This document shows, in pieces, positions 8,480 to 16,978 of a stretch of 64,000 nt of DNA (its first letter is position 1; each line of letters opens with the position of its first letter). The notes beneath the pieces are model-generated. The model ran no database searches. It had not been told where the DNA came from and saw only the letters and a program-made list of their open reading frames with translations. A program made the position numbers and the translations under genes. The DNA is from JAJXXT01 sp963764465. Lineage in GTDB: Bacteria > Pseudomonadota > Alphaproteobacteria > Acetobacterales > Acetobacteraceae. The stretch covers positions 620,001 through 684,000 of the forward strand of contig CAVXSO010000006.1 of NCBI GenBank assembly GCA_963764465.1. The letters run 5' to 3'.

Positions 8480-8509
8480 GTCGCAGACATGAATTGGGAC
8501 CTTGAGGAA

Positions 8510-8515
8510 AGTCAA
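8510..8515 (-). promoter_or_regulatory. Conserved TTGACT -35-like element of flp copy 2
   Basis: It is in the same context as copy 1: a C-rich lead-in, TTGACTTTC, and ATTCAT about 16 bp later. It is likely the -35 element of an activator-dependent pilin promoter. Confidence 0.45.
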
Positions 8516-8644
8516 GGAAGTTTTCACGCGCGACGTCGCCTGCCGAGAGCGCCGAGATCACGTCCGTCGAAGCCGGATCACAATCTGCATGACATTCGTT
8601 AAACAACCATTGACGCCTGAAATTCCCGCCCGAGCCCAAAATCT

Positions 8645-8683
8645 GGGAGTCTTTCCGAGCACAGGCCCCGCGGATGGGAGTCC
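8645..8683 (-). promoter_or_regulatory. Motif pair C (31-bp spacing) upstream of flp copy 2
   Basis: The cores are at 8647-8652 (minus AGACTCCCAGATTTTG) and 8678-8683, 31 bp apart, 132 bp from the TTGACT element. It is equivalent to pair A. Confidence 0.55.
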
Positions 8684-8864
8684 CCGCGCCACGAACCGCC
8701 TCCCCTGGCTTACCCGCACGCCCAATCCACGCGACACCAGCCAGGCTGTGCGAGACGGCACCTCAAAAATGCAACGTGTCAACTCTTGCTGCCGGTAAAC
8801 AACTGGTAACAATTCGGCCCGGTTTCACAACGATCCTCCCTTCCGCAAGAAAAGATCAGCATCT

Positions 8865-8903
8865 GGGAGTCGGCAGGGCAGACAATACATGATTCAGGAG
8901 TCC
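8865..8903 (-). promoter_or_regulatory. Motif pair D (31-bp spacing) upstream of flp copy 2
   Basis: The cores are at 8867-8872 (minus CGACTCCCAGATGCTG) and 8898-8903, 31 bp apart, 352 bp from TTGACT. It is equivalent to pair B. Confidence 0.55.
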
Positions 8904-9546
8904 AAGGTCGCCGGGCCCAGCGACATCGCCAGGCACGCCCGTCCCGCGTGGTCGTTACGCACCTGCTCCGTCACCGCGCAACACACGCCCCATCGCGCCA
9001 CGCAACCGCGCACGCCGCGGGCAAGCGCAGGATCCCCGCCCCCCCTCACCCTGGCCTGGCCCACCGCATCACCTCGTCCGGCCACCCCAGCCACGAAGGC
9101 CGCCGAACGCGAACCGGAGCTGCCGGTCTCGCACGACCGCCAACACGTCACACCGCGTCACAATGTCTTGTCGGACGAGACTTCAATCGTCGCCCTGGAA
9201 CATTGTCTGCCAACAAGAGACAGCGTCCCACCGGCCGCGAAACGAACGTCGCGTGTCCCGCCGCCCCCTACCCCGCACTCTTCAGAAGGCACCGCGGCGC
9301 CGCACCCGCCAATGGCGCCGCTCGAGCCGCCCATCCCGCAACACGTTCCGCTGTAATCTCCGCCAGACATCCGGGCCCGTCCGCCACGCAAAGCCATCGC
9401 GGCGATCGCCCGCCGCTCCCTCCATCTCGCCAGCTCCATCTCGCCAGGCCGCGCGCGCGGCGACGGTTGAATCGTTAACGTTCCGTTTCCCGAACGCGAC
9501 GCATCCGATCCCATCCGCCACAACCGGCCGCAAAACTACATCTTTG

Positions 9547-9575
9547 TTGACGTGACATGGTTCCAACTTTGATAC
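9547..9575 (+). promoter_or_regulatory. Sigma-70-type promoter facing tadE
   Basis: TTGACG, a 17-bp spacer, then TGATAC. It is the best housekeeping-type promoter match in the region and points at tadE. It leaves a leader of about 230 bases. Confidence 0.6.
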
Positions 9576-9815
9576 AAAACCCCCGTAACGCGACGAGCCG
9601 AAAAAGCGAACAGAGGTTTGGAGTGCGTTAAAATGCTGCCATCAGCGAGGATCGCCTTGCGGACCGCGAGCCTCCGTGCAAAATATGGATACGACATTTC
9701 CCTGGCGGAGCCCGGCTTTCGCTCCAGTCTCGGGAACGGGGTGTCCAGTCGCGTTTTGCCGGTGCCGCATCCTCCATGCGCGCGCTGGTAGCCTGACACC
9801 TCCGGACCCTCACCA

Positions 9816-10430
9816 ATGTCGCTGCGCCATCCAACATCGCCAAGCAGACGCCCCCCGCCCTCGCGCGGGCACGGCACGCCGTCGCGGCCGGATCGCGTGC
9901 ATGCCGGCCTCCGTGCCCGCCTTCACGCCATCGCGCGCGAGCGAAAGGCCAACACCACCGTCGAGTTCGCCCTCGTGCTCGGCCCACTGATGGCCCTCAT
10001 CCTGGCCTCGTTGCAGGTCCCGATCATCTATTTCGAGAGCGAGGCACTGCAGAGCGCCGCGGTCAACGCCGGCCGGCAGATCATGACCGGCTCCGTGCAG
10101 CAGTCCAGCATGACGCAGAGCCAGTTCAAGCAGGCCGTCTGCGCCCAGCTCGGCGCCCTGATGCCCTGCGGCAGCATCATGGTGGACGTGCAATCCGCGG
10201 CCAATTTCGGCTCGATCCCGACATCGACGCCGACGCTCACCTACAACAACGGCGCCGTTAACAACAAATGGGGCTACAACCCCGGCGGGCCAGACGACGT
10301 CGTCATCGTCAGGGTCATGTACAACTGGCCGGTCTTCGGCGCCGGCCTGCTCCCGGGCATCGCCAACGAGCCGAGCAACACGCGCCTGCTCGTCGGCACC
10401 AGCATCTTCAAGAACGAGCCATATCCATGA
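9816..10430 (+). CDS. tadE: TadE-like pseudopilin
   Basis: Up to 204 residues. After a basic Arg/Pro-rich leader comes TTVEFALVLGPLMALIL, the TadE hydrophobic segment with the conserved Glu. The remainder is a periplasmic domain with two Cys. The 39-residue leader and lack of a Shine-Dalgarno make the start uncertain; GTG at 9897 is an alternative that leaves a normal short leader. It heads the plus-strand tadE-tadF-tadG run and overlaps the next gene by 4 bp. TadE proteins are minor pseudopilins processed by CpaA/TadV. Confidence 0.85.
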   Translation: MSLRHPTSPSRRPPPSRGHGTPSRPDRVHAGLRARLHAIARERKANTTVEFALVLGPLMALILASLQVPIIYFESEALQSAAVNAGRQIMTGSVQQSSMTQSQFKQAVCAQLGALMPCGSIMVDVQSAANFGSIPTSTPTLTYNNGAVNNKWGYNPGGPDDVVIVRVMYNWPVFGAGLLPGIANEPSNTRLLVGTSIFKNEPYP

Positions 10431-10972
10431 TCCAGCACGCGCTCTCGCGGTTCTGGCAGCGGCTGCGCGCCAACCGGCGCGGAATCGCCGCGATGGAGTT
10501 CGCCGCCGTCGCGCCGATGATCGTGCTCGTCTTCATCGGCGGCTTCCAGGTCCTCGACGCCATCACCGTGTTGCGCAAGCTCACGGACACCACCGTCCAG
10601 CTCGCCAACGTCACGTCGCAATACGTAACGATGGGCCAGACGGACGTGAACGCCGTGCTCGCCGCCGCCGCGACCATCATGACCCCCTATCCCACGACCA
10701 CCATGTCGATCGTGCTCTCGGAAATCACCACCGACAGCAGCGGCAACGCCACCGTGACCTGGAGCCAGGCTTTCCAGACCACGCCGCTCAGCAAGGGCGC
10801 CACCGTCACCATGCCCCCCGGCTTCGACAGCCCGAGCACCAGCTACATCATGGTCCGCTCCACCTACCAGTACACGCCGCCGCTCGGCGGCAACATCCTC
10901 GGCACGATCCCGATGTCGAAAACCATCGTCATGCTGCCACGCGGATCGGCATCGATCCCGTTCACCGGTTGA
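10427..10972 (+). CDS. tadF: TadE/TadF-family minor pseudopilin
   Basis: 181 residues. The start overlaps the tadE stop (ATGA). The basic leader LRANRRG is followed by IAAMEFAAVAPMIVLVFIG, a prepilin-like cleavage site with Glu at +5. The rest is an exported Thr/Ser-rich domain ending SASIPFTG. Position and motif fit TadF, the second Tad pseudopilin; the TadE-like Pfam family covers both, so the letter is an inference. Confidence 0.85.
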   Translation: MIQHALSRFWQRLRANRRGIAAMEFAAVAPMIVLVFIGGFQVLDAITVLRKLTDTTVQLANVTSQYVTMGQTDVNAVLAAAATIMTPYPTTTMSIVLSEITTDSSGNATVTWSQAFQTTPLSKGATVTMPPGFDSPSTSYIMVRSTYQYTPPLGGNILGTIPMSKTIVMLPRGSASIPFTG

Positions 10973-10981
10973 GGTTCAGCG

Positions 10982-12373
10982 ATGAAGCCCACTGCAACCC
11001 CGTCCCCGACCACCCCCGCCGAGGGCACCGCCGCCAGGGCCACGGACCGGCATCGCCGCCGGCGCGGCAATGTCGCGGTGCTCACCGCCCTGATGCTGGT
11101 GCCCATCACCATGGCGCTCGGCGCGGGCTACGACTTCACCATGGCGCAGAACCGCAAGGACCAGATCAGCGGCATGGCCGACGCCGCGGCCCTTGCCGCC
11201 GTCACGCCATCGATGATGCTGAAGACCGCCTCGCAGTCGCAGGCGGTGGCGCAGAAGCTCTTCGCCAACCAGATCGCCACCGTCGCCGGCATCTCCTACT
11301 CCAACGCCAACATCACCGTCACCGCCGCGGATACCGACAGCGCAACGACCGTCACGCGCAATGTCACCGTGAAATTCACCGCGCAGTCGCGCAACATGTT
11401 CGCCTCCCTCCTCGGCATGAGCGGCTTCCCCATCTCCGGCAGCTCCACCGCCACGTCCAACAACACGCCGAACATCGACTTCTACGTCCTGCTCGACACC
11501 TCGCCGTCGATGGAAATCGCCGCCACCACCTCGGGCATCAACACCATGGTGGCCAACACCCCGAAGCAGGGCGGCTGCGCCTTCGGCTGCCATGAGAGCT
11601 ACCCCTCCGCCGACAACCTCGGCAACCCGCATGGGGAGGACAATTACGCCCTCGCCCGCGCCCTCGGCGTCACGCTGCGTATCGATCTCGTCAACCAGGC
11701 CGTGCAGAACCTGATGTCGGTCGCGCAGAACACCGCTGCCGGCAACGGCGCCAAGTACCGCGCCGCCATCTACACCTTCAACACCGCCGTCAGCACGCTG
11801 CAGACACTGACCAGCAGCCTCACCACCGCCCAGGCCGCCGCCGCCAACATCGCGGCCCTCGAGGTCTACGACAACAACTGCCTGACCAAGTCCATCTGCA
11901 ACAACGACATGGACACCAACGTCGATGGCGCGCTGAAAAGCGTGAACACCACCATGCCGGTGCCCGGCAACGGCACCAACAACGTGAACGACACGCCGCA
12001 GGAAGTGCTGTTCGTCGTCTCGGACGGCGTCAACGACACCGCGCTCCTCAGCGGCCAGGGAACGACGTCGATCGACAAGTCCTCGGGTGGCGGCCGCTAC
12101 TACGGGCCGGTCAACTCGCTCACGCCCGACCAGTGCACCGCGATCAAGAACCGCGGCATCCGCATCGCCTTCCTCTACACCACCTACAACCCGCTGCCGA
12201 CCAACGCCTGGTACAACAGCTACGTCGCCCCGTTCCAGGGCCAGATCGCGAGCTACGCGCAGAGCTGCGCCTCCCCCGGCCTGTTCTACCAGGTGAGCAC
12301 GGACGGCGACATCTCCGCCGCCCTCGCCTCGCTGTTCCAGAAGGCGGTGGAAACCGCGCGCCTCACCAAGTAG
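10982..12373 (+). CDS. tadG: TadG-like pilus protein with von Willebrand factor A domain
   Basis: 463 residues. A basic N-terminus is followed by one membrane segment (VAVLTALMLVPITMALGAG) and the Tad-associated region (DQISGMADAAALAAV). A vWA domain then begins near residue 165, with MIDAS motif DTSPSM. Cys-rich loops (CAFGCHES, CLTKSICN) suggest disulfides. It starts 9 bp after tadF. TadG proteins anchor or regulate the Tad machine at the envelope. Last gene of the plus-strand tad run. Confidence 0.9.
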   Translation: MKPTATPSPTTPAEGTAARATDRHRRRRGNVAVLTALMLVPITMALGAGYDFTMAQNRKDQISGMADAAALAAVTPSMMLKTASQSQAVAQKLFANQIATVAGISYSNANITVTAADTDSATTVTRNVTVKFTAQSRNMFASLLGMSGFPISGSSTATSNNTPNIDFYVLLDTSPSMEIAATTSGINTMVANTPKQGGCAFGCHESYPSADNLGNPHGEDNYALARALGVTLRIDLVNQAVQNLMSVAQNTAAGNGAKYRAAIYTFNTAVSTLQTLTSSLTTAQAAAANIAALEVYDNNCLTKSICNNDMDTNVDGALKSVNTTMPVPGNGTNNVNDTPQEVLFVVSDGVNDTALLSGQGTTSIDKSSGGGRYYGPVNSLTPDQCTAIKNRGIRIAFLYTTYNPLPTNAWYNSYVAPFQGQIASYAQSCASPGLFYQVSTDGDISAALASLFQKAVETARLTK

Positions 12374-12394
12374 CCGTCGCCGTCCACGCGCACC

Positions 12395-12426
12395 GATCGG
12401 CCGGGCATCTTCGCGCCCGGCCGATC
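12395..12426 (+). terminator. Strong hairpin after tadG
   Basis: A perfect 12-bp stem GATCGGCCGGGC with an eight-base loop starts 21 bp after the tadG stop. No T run follows, so it is either a rho-assisted or bidirectional terminator. It separates the tad genes from pcp. Confidence 0.65.
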
Positions 12427-12444
12427 CCGCGCTAGCCTTGCCGC

Positions 12445-13101
12445 ATGCGCCTCCTCGTCACCGGCTTCGAGCCCTTCGCGGGCGACACACGCAACCCCGC
12501 GGCGGAGCTTGTCGCCGCCCTCGCCGCGTCGCCGCCGCCCGGCGTCACGCTCGCAACCGTCATCCTGCCCGTCGCCTTCGCCCGGCTCGACGCGGCACTC
12601 GACGCCGCCATCGCCGCCGCCGCACCGGATGTCGTGCTCTCCCTCGGCCTCGCCGGCGGGCGCGACGCGATGTCGGTGGAGCGCATCGCCATCAACCTCG
12701 ACGACGCCCGCATCCCGGACAACGACGGCGACCAGCCGCTCGACCATCCCGTCGTCGCGGCCGGCCCCGCCGCTTATTTCGCAACCGTACCGGTCAAGGC
12801 AATGGTGGTCGCCATGCGCGCGGCCGGCGCGCCGGCGCAGGTCTCCCACACCGCCGGCACGTTCGCCTGCAACCACGTCTTCTACCGCGCCTCCCACCTC
12901 GCCGCGACCACGCACAGCGGCATGCGCGCCGGCTTCATCCACCTGCCATACCTGCCGCAGCAGGCCGCCGGTCAGCGCGGTGCTTTGGGGGGTGGCGCCC
13001 CCAGCATGGCGCTCGCCACCATGCTTGCCGGCCTCGCCGCCGCCATCGGCGCGCTCAACGCCGCCGCCGCGCCCCGCCTCGCCGAGGGCGCCCTGCACTG
13101 A
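12445..13101 (+). CDS. pcp: Pyroglutamyl-peptidase I (pyrrolidone-carboxylate peptidase)
   Basis: 218 residues, the family's usual length. It removes N-terminal pyroglutamate from peptides in the cytoplasm. The C15 catalytic triad is visible: Glu79 in SVERIAINLDD, Cys142 in AGTFACNHVFY and His166 in GFIHLPYLP. The N-terminal LLVTGFEPFAG is the family signature. The ATG at 12445 has no good Shine-Dalgarno. It stands alone between the tad hairpin and panD. Confidence 0.95.
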   Translation: MRLLVTGFEPFAGDTRNPAAELVAALAASPPPGVTLATVILPVAFARLDAALDAAIAAAAPDVVLSLGLAGGRDAMSVERIAINLDDARIPDNDGDQPLDHPVVAAGPAAYFATVPVKAMVVAMRAAGAPAQVSHTAGTFACNHVFYRASHLAATTHSGMRAGFIHLPYLPQQAAGQRGALGGGAPSMALATMLAGLAAAIGALNAAAAPRLAEGALH

Positions 13102-13206
13102 CGCAGTGCCCTGACGCGGCGTGAACGGTTCACTTTTCCGTCACCAGGCTGCAAGAATCCATTAAGAATCGCCGGGTATTTTCTCCCGCCACAACCGGAG
13201 GCCGCC

Positions 13207-13623
13207 ATGGCGCGCATCTTCATCACCGCCAAGTTGCATCGCGGCCGCGTCACCGGCGCGCTGCTGGACTACGAGGGCAGCATCAGCCTGCCGCCCGCCA
13301 TCATGCAGGCCATGGGCGTGCTTCCGTTCGAGTTCGTCCACGTCAACAGCCTGGCCAACGGCTTTCACTGGGAAACCTACGCGCTCCCCGGCGAGGAGGG
13401 CGAAATCACGCTGAACGGCCCGCCCGCCCGCCATTTCCGCCCCGGCGACCTGGTCGTGATCAACCGCATCGAACACCTGGACCACGTAGACCCGGCGACG
13501 CTCACCCAGACCGTCGTGCACGTGAACGCCGCCAACACCATCACCCAGATCGAGACCAAGCACGCCGCCCAGCTCGCGGCCCCGCGCGGCCTCTTCCGCC
13601 CCGCGACCGGGGAGCCGGCCTGA
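13207..13623 (+). CDS. panD: Aspartate 1-decarboxylase (pyruvoyl enzyme)
   Basis: 138 residues. It makes beta-alanine for pantothenate and coenzyme A. The self-cleavage site Gly24-Ser25 lies in DYEGSISL at exactly the canonical position, with Lys9 (TAKLH) and the active-site Tyr in WETYAL. The closing part PGDLVVINRIE replaces the usual DLVILISY. The start is fixed by GGAGG at 13197-13201. The sequence is fairly divergent from the enterobacterial enzyme and has a ~20-residue C-terminal extension. CoaD, another CoA-pathway enzyme, is encoded 42 kb away. Confidence 0.88.
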   Translation: MARIFITAKLHRGRVTGALLDYEGSISLPPAIMQAMGVLPFEFVHVNSLANGFHWETYALPGEEGEITLNGPPARHFRPGDLVVINRIEHLDHVDPATLTQTVVHVNAANTITQIETKHAAQLAAPRGLFRPATGEPA

Positions 13624-13814
13624 GGCACCCGGCCCTCGCCGGATAGCGAGTGGCCCCGCGGTCGCGCCCGCGCGCCAGGTGATGTTATAACCATCGGGTG
13701 CATCCGCCTCTCCCCTCTCTCGAGCACCGCGGGCCTCCAGCGTCGCGCACCAGCGCGCCTCCCGCATCGCGCGGCGGCGTGCGTCTGGTCCCGCGCCGGC
13801 GCGCGCTCGCCGCG

Positions 13815-15845
13815 ATGAGCCCGCCGGGGCTGCGCGAGTGGTCGTTCTCGTTCAAGACCTTTGCGGCCTCGATGCTGGCCCTCTGGATCGCGCTGCGCAT
13901 CGGGCTCGATCGCCCGTACTGGGCCATGGCGAGCGCGTATATCGTGGCACAGCCGCTCGCCGGCGCCATGCGTTCGAAGGCGATCTACCGGTTCATCGGC
14001 ACCATCATCGGCGGCATCGCGACGCTCGCGCTGGTGCCGAACCTGGTGGACGCACCGGTGCTCCTGGTCGCCGCGCTCTCGCTCTGGGTCGGCGTCTGCA
14101 TCTATTTCGCGGTGCTGGACCGCACACCCCGCAGCTACGTCTTTCTCCTCGCGGGCTATGGCGCCGCTCTGATGGGCTTCCCCAGCGTCGACGCGCCGGA
14201 CGCGATCTGGGGCGTCGTGCTGGCGCGGGCGGAGGAGATCACGCTCGGCATCGCCTGCACGACGGTGATCGGCGGCCTCGTCTTCCCGGTCCCGCTCGGT
14301 CCGGCCCTGCTGGCCCGCATCGACAACTGGATCCGTGACGCCGCGACCTGGGGGCTTTCCGCCCTCGCCGGCCGCGCCGAGGACCCCGAGACCGCGGATC
14401 CCCGCCGCCGCGTCGCCGCGGACGCGGTCGAGATCGGCCAGCTCGCCTCGCAGCTCTCCTACGACACCTCGCATCTGCAGGAAGCGACCCTGCCCATCAC
14501 GCTGCTGCAGCAGCGCATCATCCTGCTGCTGCCGGCGCTGACCGGCGCGGCCCAGCGGATCGCGGCCCTGCGCCAAGCAGCCGGCCTGCCCCGGCGCCTG
14601 GAATCCCTGCTCCAGCGCATCGCGCGCTGGGTCGCCGCCGGCCGCGCCGCCGACATCGCGGAGGCCGACCGCCTGCACGCCGAGATCGACGCGCTGGAGC
14701 CGCCGGTCGAGGCGGGCATGGGCTGGACCGCAATCATGCAATCCGCACTCCTCGTCCGCCTCGGCGAGGTGGTCGACCTCGCGCACGACGTGATGGCGCT
14801 GCGCCGGCAGATCGCCGCCGGCGAGCGGAACCTGCCAGCACTCGCCGTGCCGCGCGCCGGGACCGAAGGCTGGCGCCAGCATCACGACCATCTCATGGCG
14901 CTGCACTCCGCCGCCGCGGCGGTGCTCGCCACGGGCCTCGTCTGCGCCTTCTGGATCGCGGCCGCCTGGCCGGAGGGCGCAGGTGCCGCCGCCCTCGTCG
15001 CCATCGCCTGCAGCTTCTTCGCCGCGCAGGACGACCCCGCGGTCAACATCATCGCCTTCCTCTATGCCGCGGTGATCGCGATCCTGCTTGACGCCGTCTA
15101 CCTCTTCGCCATCCTGCCGATGGTGCATGATTTCGGCATGCTGGTGGTCGCCCTCGCCCCCACCTACCTGCTGCTCGGCGTCCTCGCGGCGATGCCCGCC
15201 ACCGCGCGCGCCGCGGGCCCGATCGCCTTCATCGCCGCCACCCAGCTCGCGCTCTCCTCCAGCTACAGCGCTGATTTCGCCGCCTACGCCAGCGGCTCGA
15301 TCGCCGCGATCCTCGGCCTCGCCACCGCCGCGGTGGTGACCCGCATCGTCCGCTCGGTGGGGGCCGACTGGACGGCGCGGCGGCTGCTCCGCGCCAACCA
15401 CATCGCAATCGCCCGCGCCGCGGAAATGCACCAGCCCATGGGCCGGCTGGTCTTCGCCGGGAGGCTGCTCGACCGGCTGAGCCTCATCGTGCCGCGCCTC
15501 GCCTCGGCCGCGCGCGGCGCCGACGACGCCGCCTTCGCCACCCTCACGGACCTGCGCGTCGGCATCAACGTCGTCGACATGCAGCGCGACGCCGCGGAAC
15601 TGGCCGGAGAGGTCCGCACGGCGCTGGACCAGGTGCTGGAGGCGGTTGCCAACCATTACCGGCACCGCGCGCCCGAGCCGCCGCTGCCGTCGTTGCTGGA
15701 AGCGATCGACCGCGCGATCCTGGCCGTGACCGGCGTTCCGGCTGCACTCGCGCGGCCCCTGCTGAAGCAGCTCGCGGGCATGCGGCTGATCCTGTTTCCC
15801 GCTGCCCCTCCATATCTTCCTTCCGGCGCGGCACTCGCCGCATGA
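13815..15845 (+). CDS. FUSC/AaeB-family inner-membrane efflux protein
   Basis: 676 residues from the ATG at 13815; the open frame extends to 13698, but that part is Arg/Pro-rich and unlikely to be protein. Two blocks of membrane segments (residues ~20-180 and ~370-530) each precede a cytoplasmic helical region. This is the duplicated layout of the FUSC/AaeB family, which exports aromatic acids and fusaric acid-like compounds. It overlaps the DUF1656 gene by 4 bp, and an HlyD partner follows. The substrate cannot be told from sequence. Confidence 0.88.
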   Translation: MSPPGLREWSFSFKTFAASMLALWIALRIGLDRPYWAMASAYIVAQPLAGAMRSKAIYRFIGTIIGGIATLALVPNLVDAPVLLVAALSLWVGVCIYFAVLDRTPRSYVFLLAGYGAALMGFPSVDAPDAIWGVVLARAEEITLGIACTTVIGGLVFPVPLGPALLARIDNWIRDAATWGLSALAGRAEDPETADPRRRVAADAVEIGQLASQLSYDTSHLQEATLPITLLQQRIILLLPALTGAAQRIAALRQAAGLPRRLESLLQRIARWVAAGRAADIAEADRLHAEIDALEPPVEAGMGWTAIMQSALLVRLGEVVDLAHDVMALRRQIAAGERNLPALAVPRAGTEGWRQHHDHLMALHSAAAAVLATGLVCAFWIAAAWPEGAGAAALVAIACSFFAAQDDPAVNIIAFLYAAVIAILLDAVYLFAILPMVHDFGMLVVALAPTYLLLGVLAAMPATARAAGPIAFIAATQLALSSSYSADFAAYASGSIAAILGLATAAVVTRIVRSVGADWTARRLLRANHIAIARAAEMHQPMGRLVFAGRLLDRLSLIVPRLASAARGADDAAFATLTDLRVGINVVDMQRDAAELAGEVRTALDQVLEAVANHYRHRAPEPPLPSLLEAIDRAILAVTGVPAALARPLLKQLAGMRLILFPAAPPYLPSGAALAA

Positions 15846-16054
15846 TCGGCGAGGTCAGCATTTACGGCGTCTTCGTCTCGCCGCTGCTGCTCTTCGTCGC
15901 GGCCGCGCTGCCGCTCACCGCCCTGCTGCGCCGGCTGCTCGCGGCCCGTGGCGCCTATCGCTTCGTGTGGCATCGGGCGTTGTTCGACTTCTCCCTGTTC
16001 GTCATCGTGCTCGGCGTCGTCTCCTTCGCCGCCGAGCACGTCCTGTCACCGTGA
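15842..16054 (+). CDS. DUF1656 (AaeX-like) small membrane protein
   Basis: 70 residues with two hydrophobic segments (about 9-28 and 47-66). The opening GEVSIYGVFVSPLLL is typical of DUF1656. These small proteins sit between FUSC and HlyD components, as here: ATGA overlap upstream and 7 bp to the HlyD gene. Likely an accessory part of the efflux pump. Confidence 0.9.
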   Translation: MIGEVSIYGVFVSPLLLFVAAALPLTALLRRLLAARGAYRFVWHRALFDFSLFVIVLGVVSFAAEHVLSP

Positions 16055-16061
16055 GGGACGC

Positions 16062-16958
16062 ATGAACGCAAGAACCGTCCTCGGAAGGACAATCCCCGTT
16101 CTCGGACGTTTCGCCGTCACCGCCACGGTGGTGCTGATCGCCGTTCTCGTCGGCTGGCGGCTCTGGGTCTTCTACATGGAGGCGCCATGGACGCGCGACG
16201 CCCGGATCCGCGCCGATGTCGTGCAGGTGGCCGCCGACGTCTCGGGCCTCGTGAGCGAGGTGCTGGTGCACGACAACCAGGAGGTCACAGCGGGCCAGGT
16301 GCTGTTCCGCATCGATCCCGCGCGTTTCCAGCTGGCACTGGACCAGACGGAGGCCAACCTCGCGAGCAAGAAGGCCGCCGCCCAGGAGGCGGTGCGCGAG
16401 ATGAACCGCGTCAACGAACTCACCCACCTCTCCGTCTCCACCGAGCAGCAGGAACAGCGCGGCACCACCGCCACCGAGCTGGGTGCGGCCTATCGCCAGG
16501 CCGCCGCCGATCGCGACCTGGCCCAGCTCAACCTCGTCCGCACCACGGTCAGGGCATCGGTCAACGGCCGGATCGCCAATTTCGGCCTGCGCCCCGGTGA
16601 CTTCATCGATGCCGGCAAGCCGGTCTTCGCCCTGGTGGACAGCGACAGCTTCTACGTCGACGCCTATTTCGAGGAAACCAAGCTGGCGCAGATCCATGTC
16701 GGCGATCCCGTGCTCATCCATGTGCTCGGTGAACCCGGCATCATCCACGGCCATGTCGAGAGCATCGCCGCCGGCATCGCGGACCGCGAGCGTCAGGGCA
16801 GCGTCGACATGCTCGCCAACGTCAACCCGACCTTCTCCTGGGTGCGGCTCGCCCAGCGCATCCCGGTGCGCATCGCCTTCGACGAGGTCCCGAAGGGCTT
16901 TCAGCTCACCGCGGGCCGGACCACGACGGTCGAAGTCCTGCCGCGCGCCGCGAAATAA
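16062..16958 (+). CDS. HlyD-family periplasmic adaptor (AaeA-like)
   Basis: 298 residues. One N-terminal membrane segment (~15-35) leads to the biotinyl-lipoyl hairpin halves (VQVAADVSGLVSEVLVHDNQ and later VRASVNGRIANFGLRPGDF) separated by a coiled-coil region. It links the FUSC transporter to an outer-membrane channel that is not encoded nearby. The start at 16062 follows GAGGGACG. Third gene of the efflux operon; convergent with the peroxiredoxin gene 20 bp away. Confidence 0.93.
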   Translation: MNARTVLGRTIPVLGRFAVTATVVLIAVLVGWRLWVFYMEAPWTRDARIRADVVQVAADVSGLVSEVLVHDNQEVTAGQVLFRIDPARFQLALDQTEANLASKKAAAQEAVREMNRVNELTHLSVSTEQQEQRGTTATELGAAYRQAAADRDLAQLNLVRTTVRASVNGRIANFGLRPGDFIDAGKPVFALVDSDSFYVDAYFEETKLAQIHVGDPVLIHVLGEPGIIHGHVESIAAGIADRERQGSVDMLANVNPTFSWVRLAQRIPVRIAFDEVPKGFQLTAGRTTTVEVLPRAAK

Positions 16959-16978
16959 CCCGCCTCAGCCCGCCCCGC

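Larger units (their letters stand above)
8373..9815. other. Long non-coding region between flp copy 2 and tadE
   Basis: About 1.4 kb with no supportable gene. It contains the flp copy 2 leader hairpin, TTGACT element and motif pairs C and D on the minus strand. A plus-strand promoter facing tadE is near 9547-9575. The stretch from about 8910 to 9540 is C-rich on the plus strand and shows no clear element. Confidence 0.65.

Noticed and set aside
7119..8903. CRISPR-like repeat-spacer arrangement of the GGACTCC motifs
   Set aside because: Repeats are only about 8-12 bp, occur as pairs rather than runs, and no cas gene is present.
8889..9566. Several overlapping open frames of 85-176 residues before tadE
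   Set aside because: All are Arg/Pro/Thr-rich and overlap in every frame; none has domain-like pattern.
13377..15665. 762-residue open frame antisense to the FUSC protein
   Set aside because: Asp/Gly/Arg-rich shadow with no domain; the plus strand encodes a recognisable transporter.
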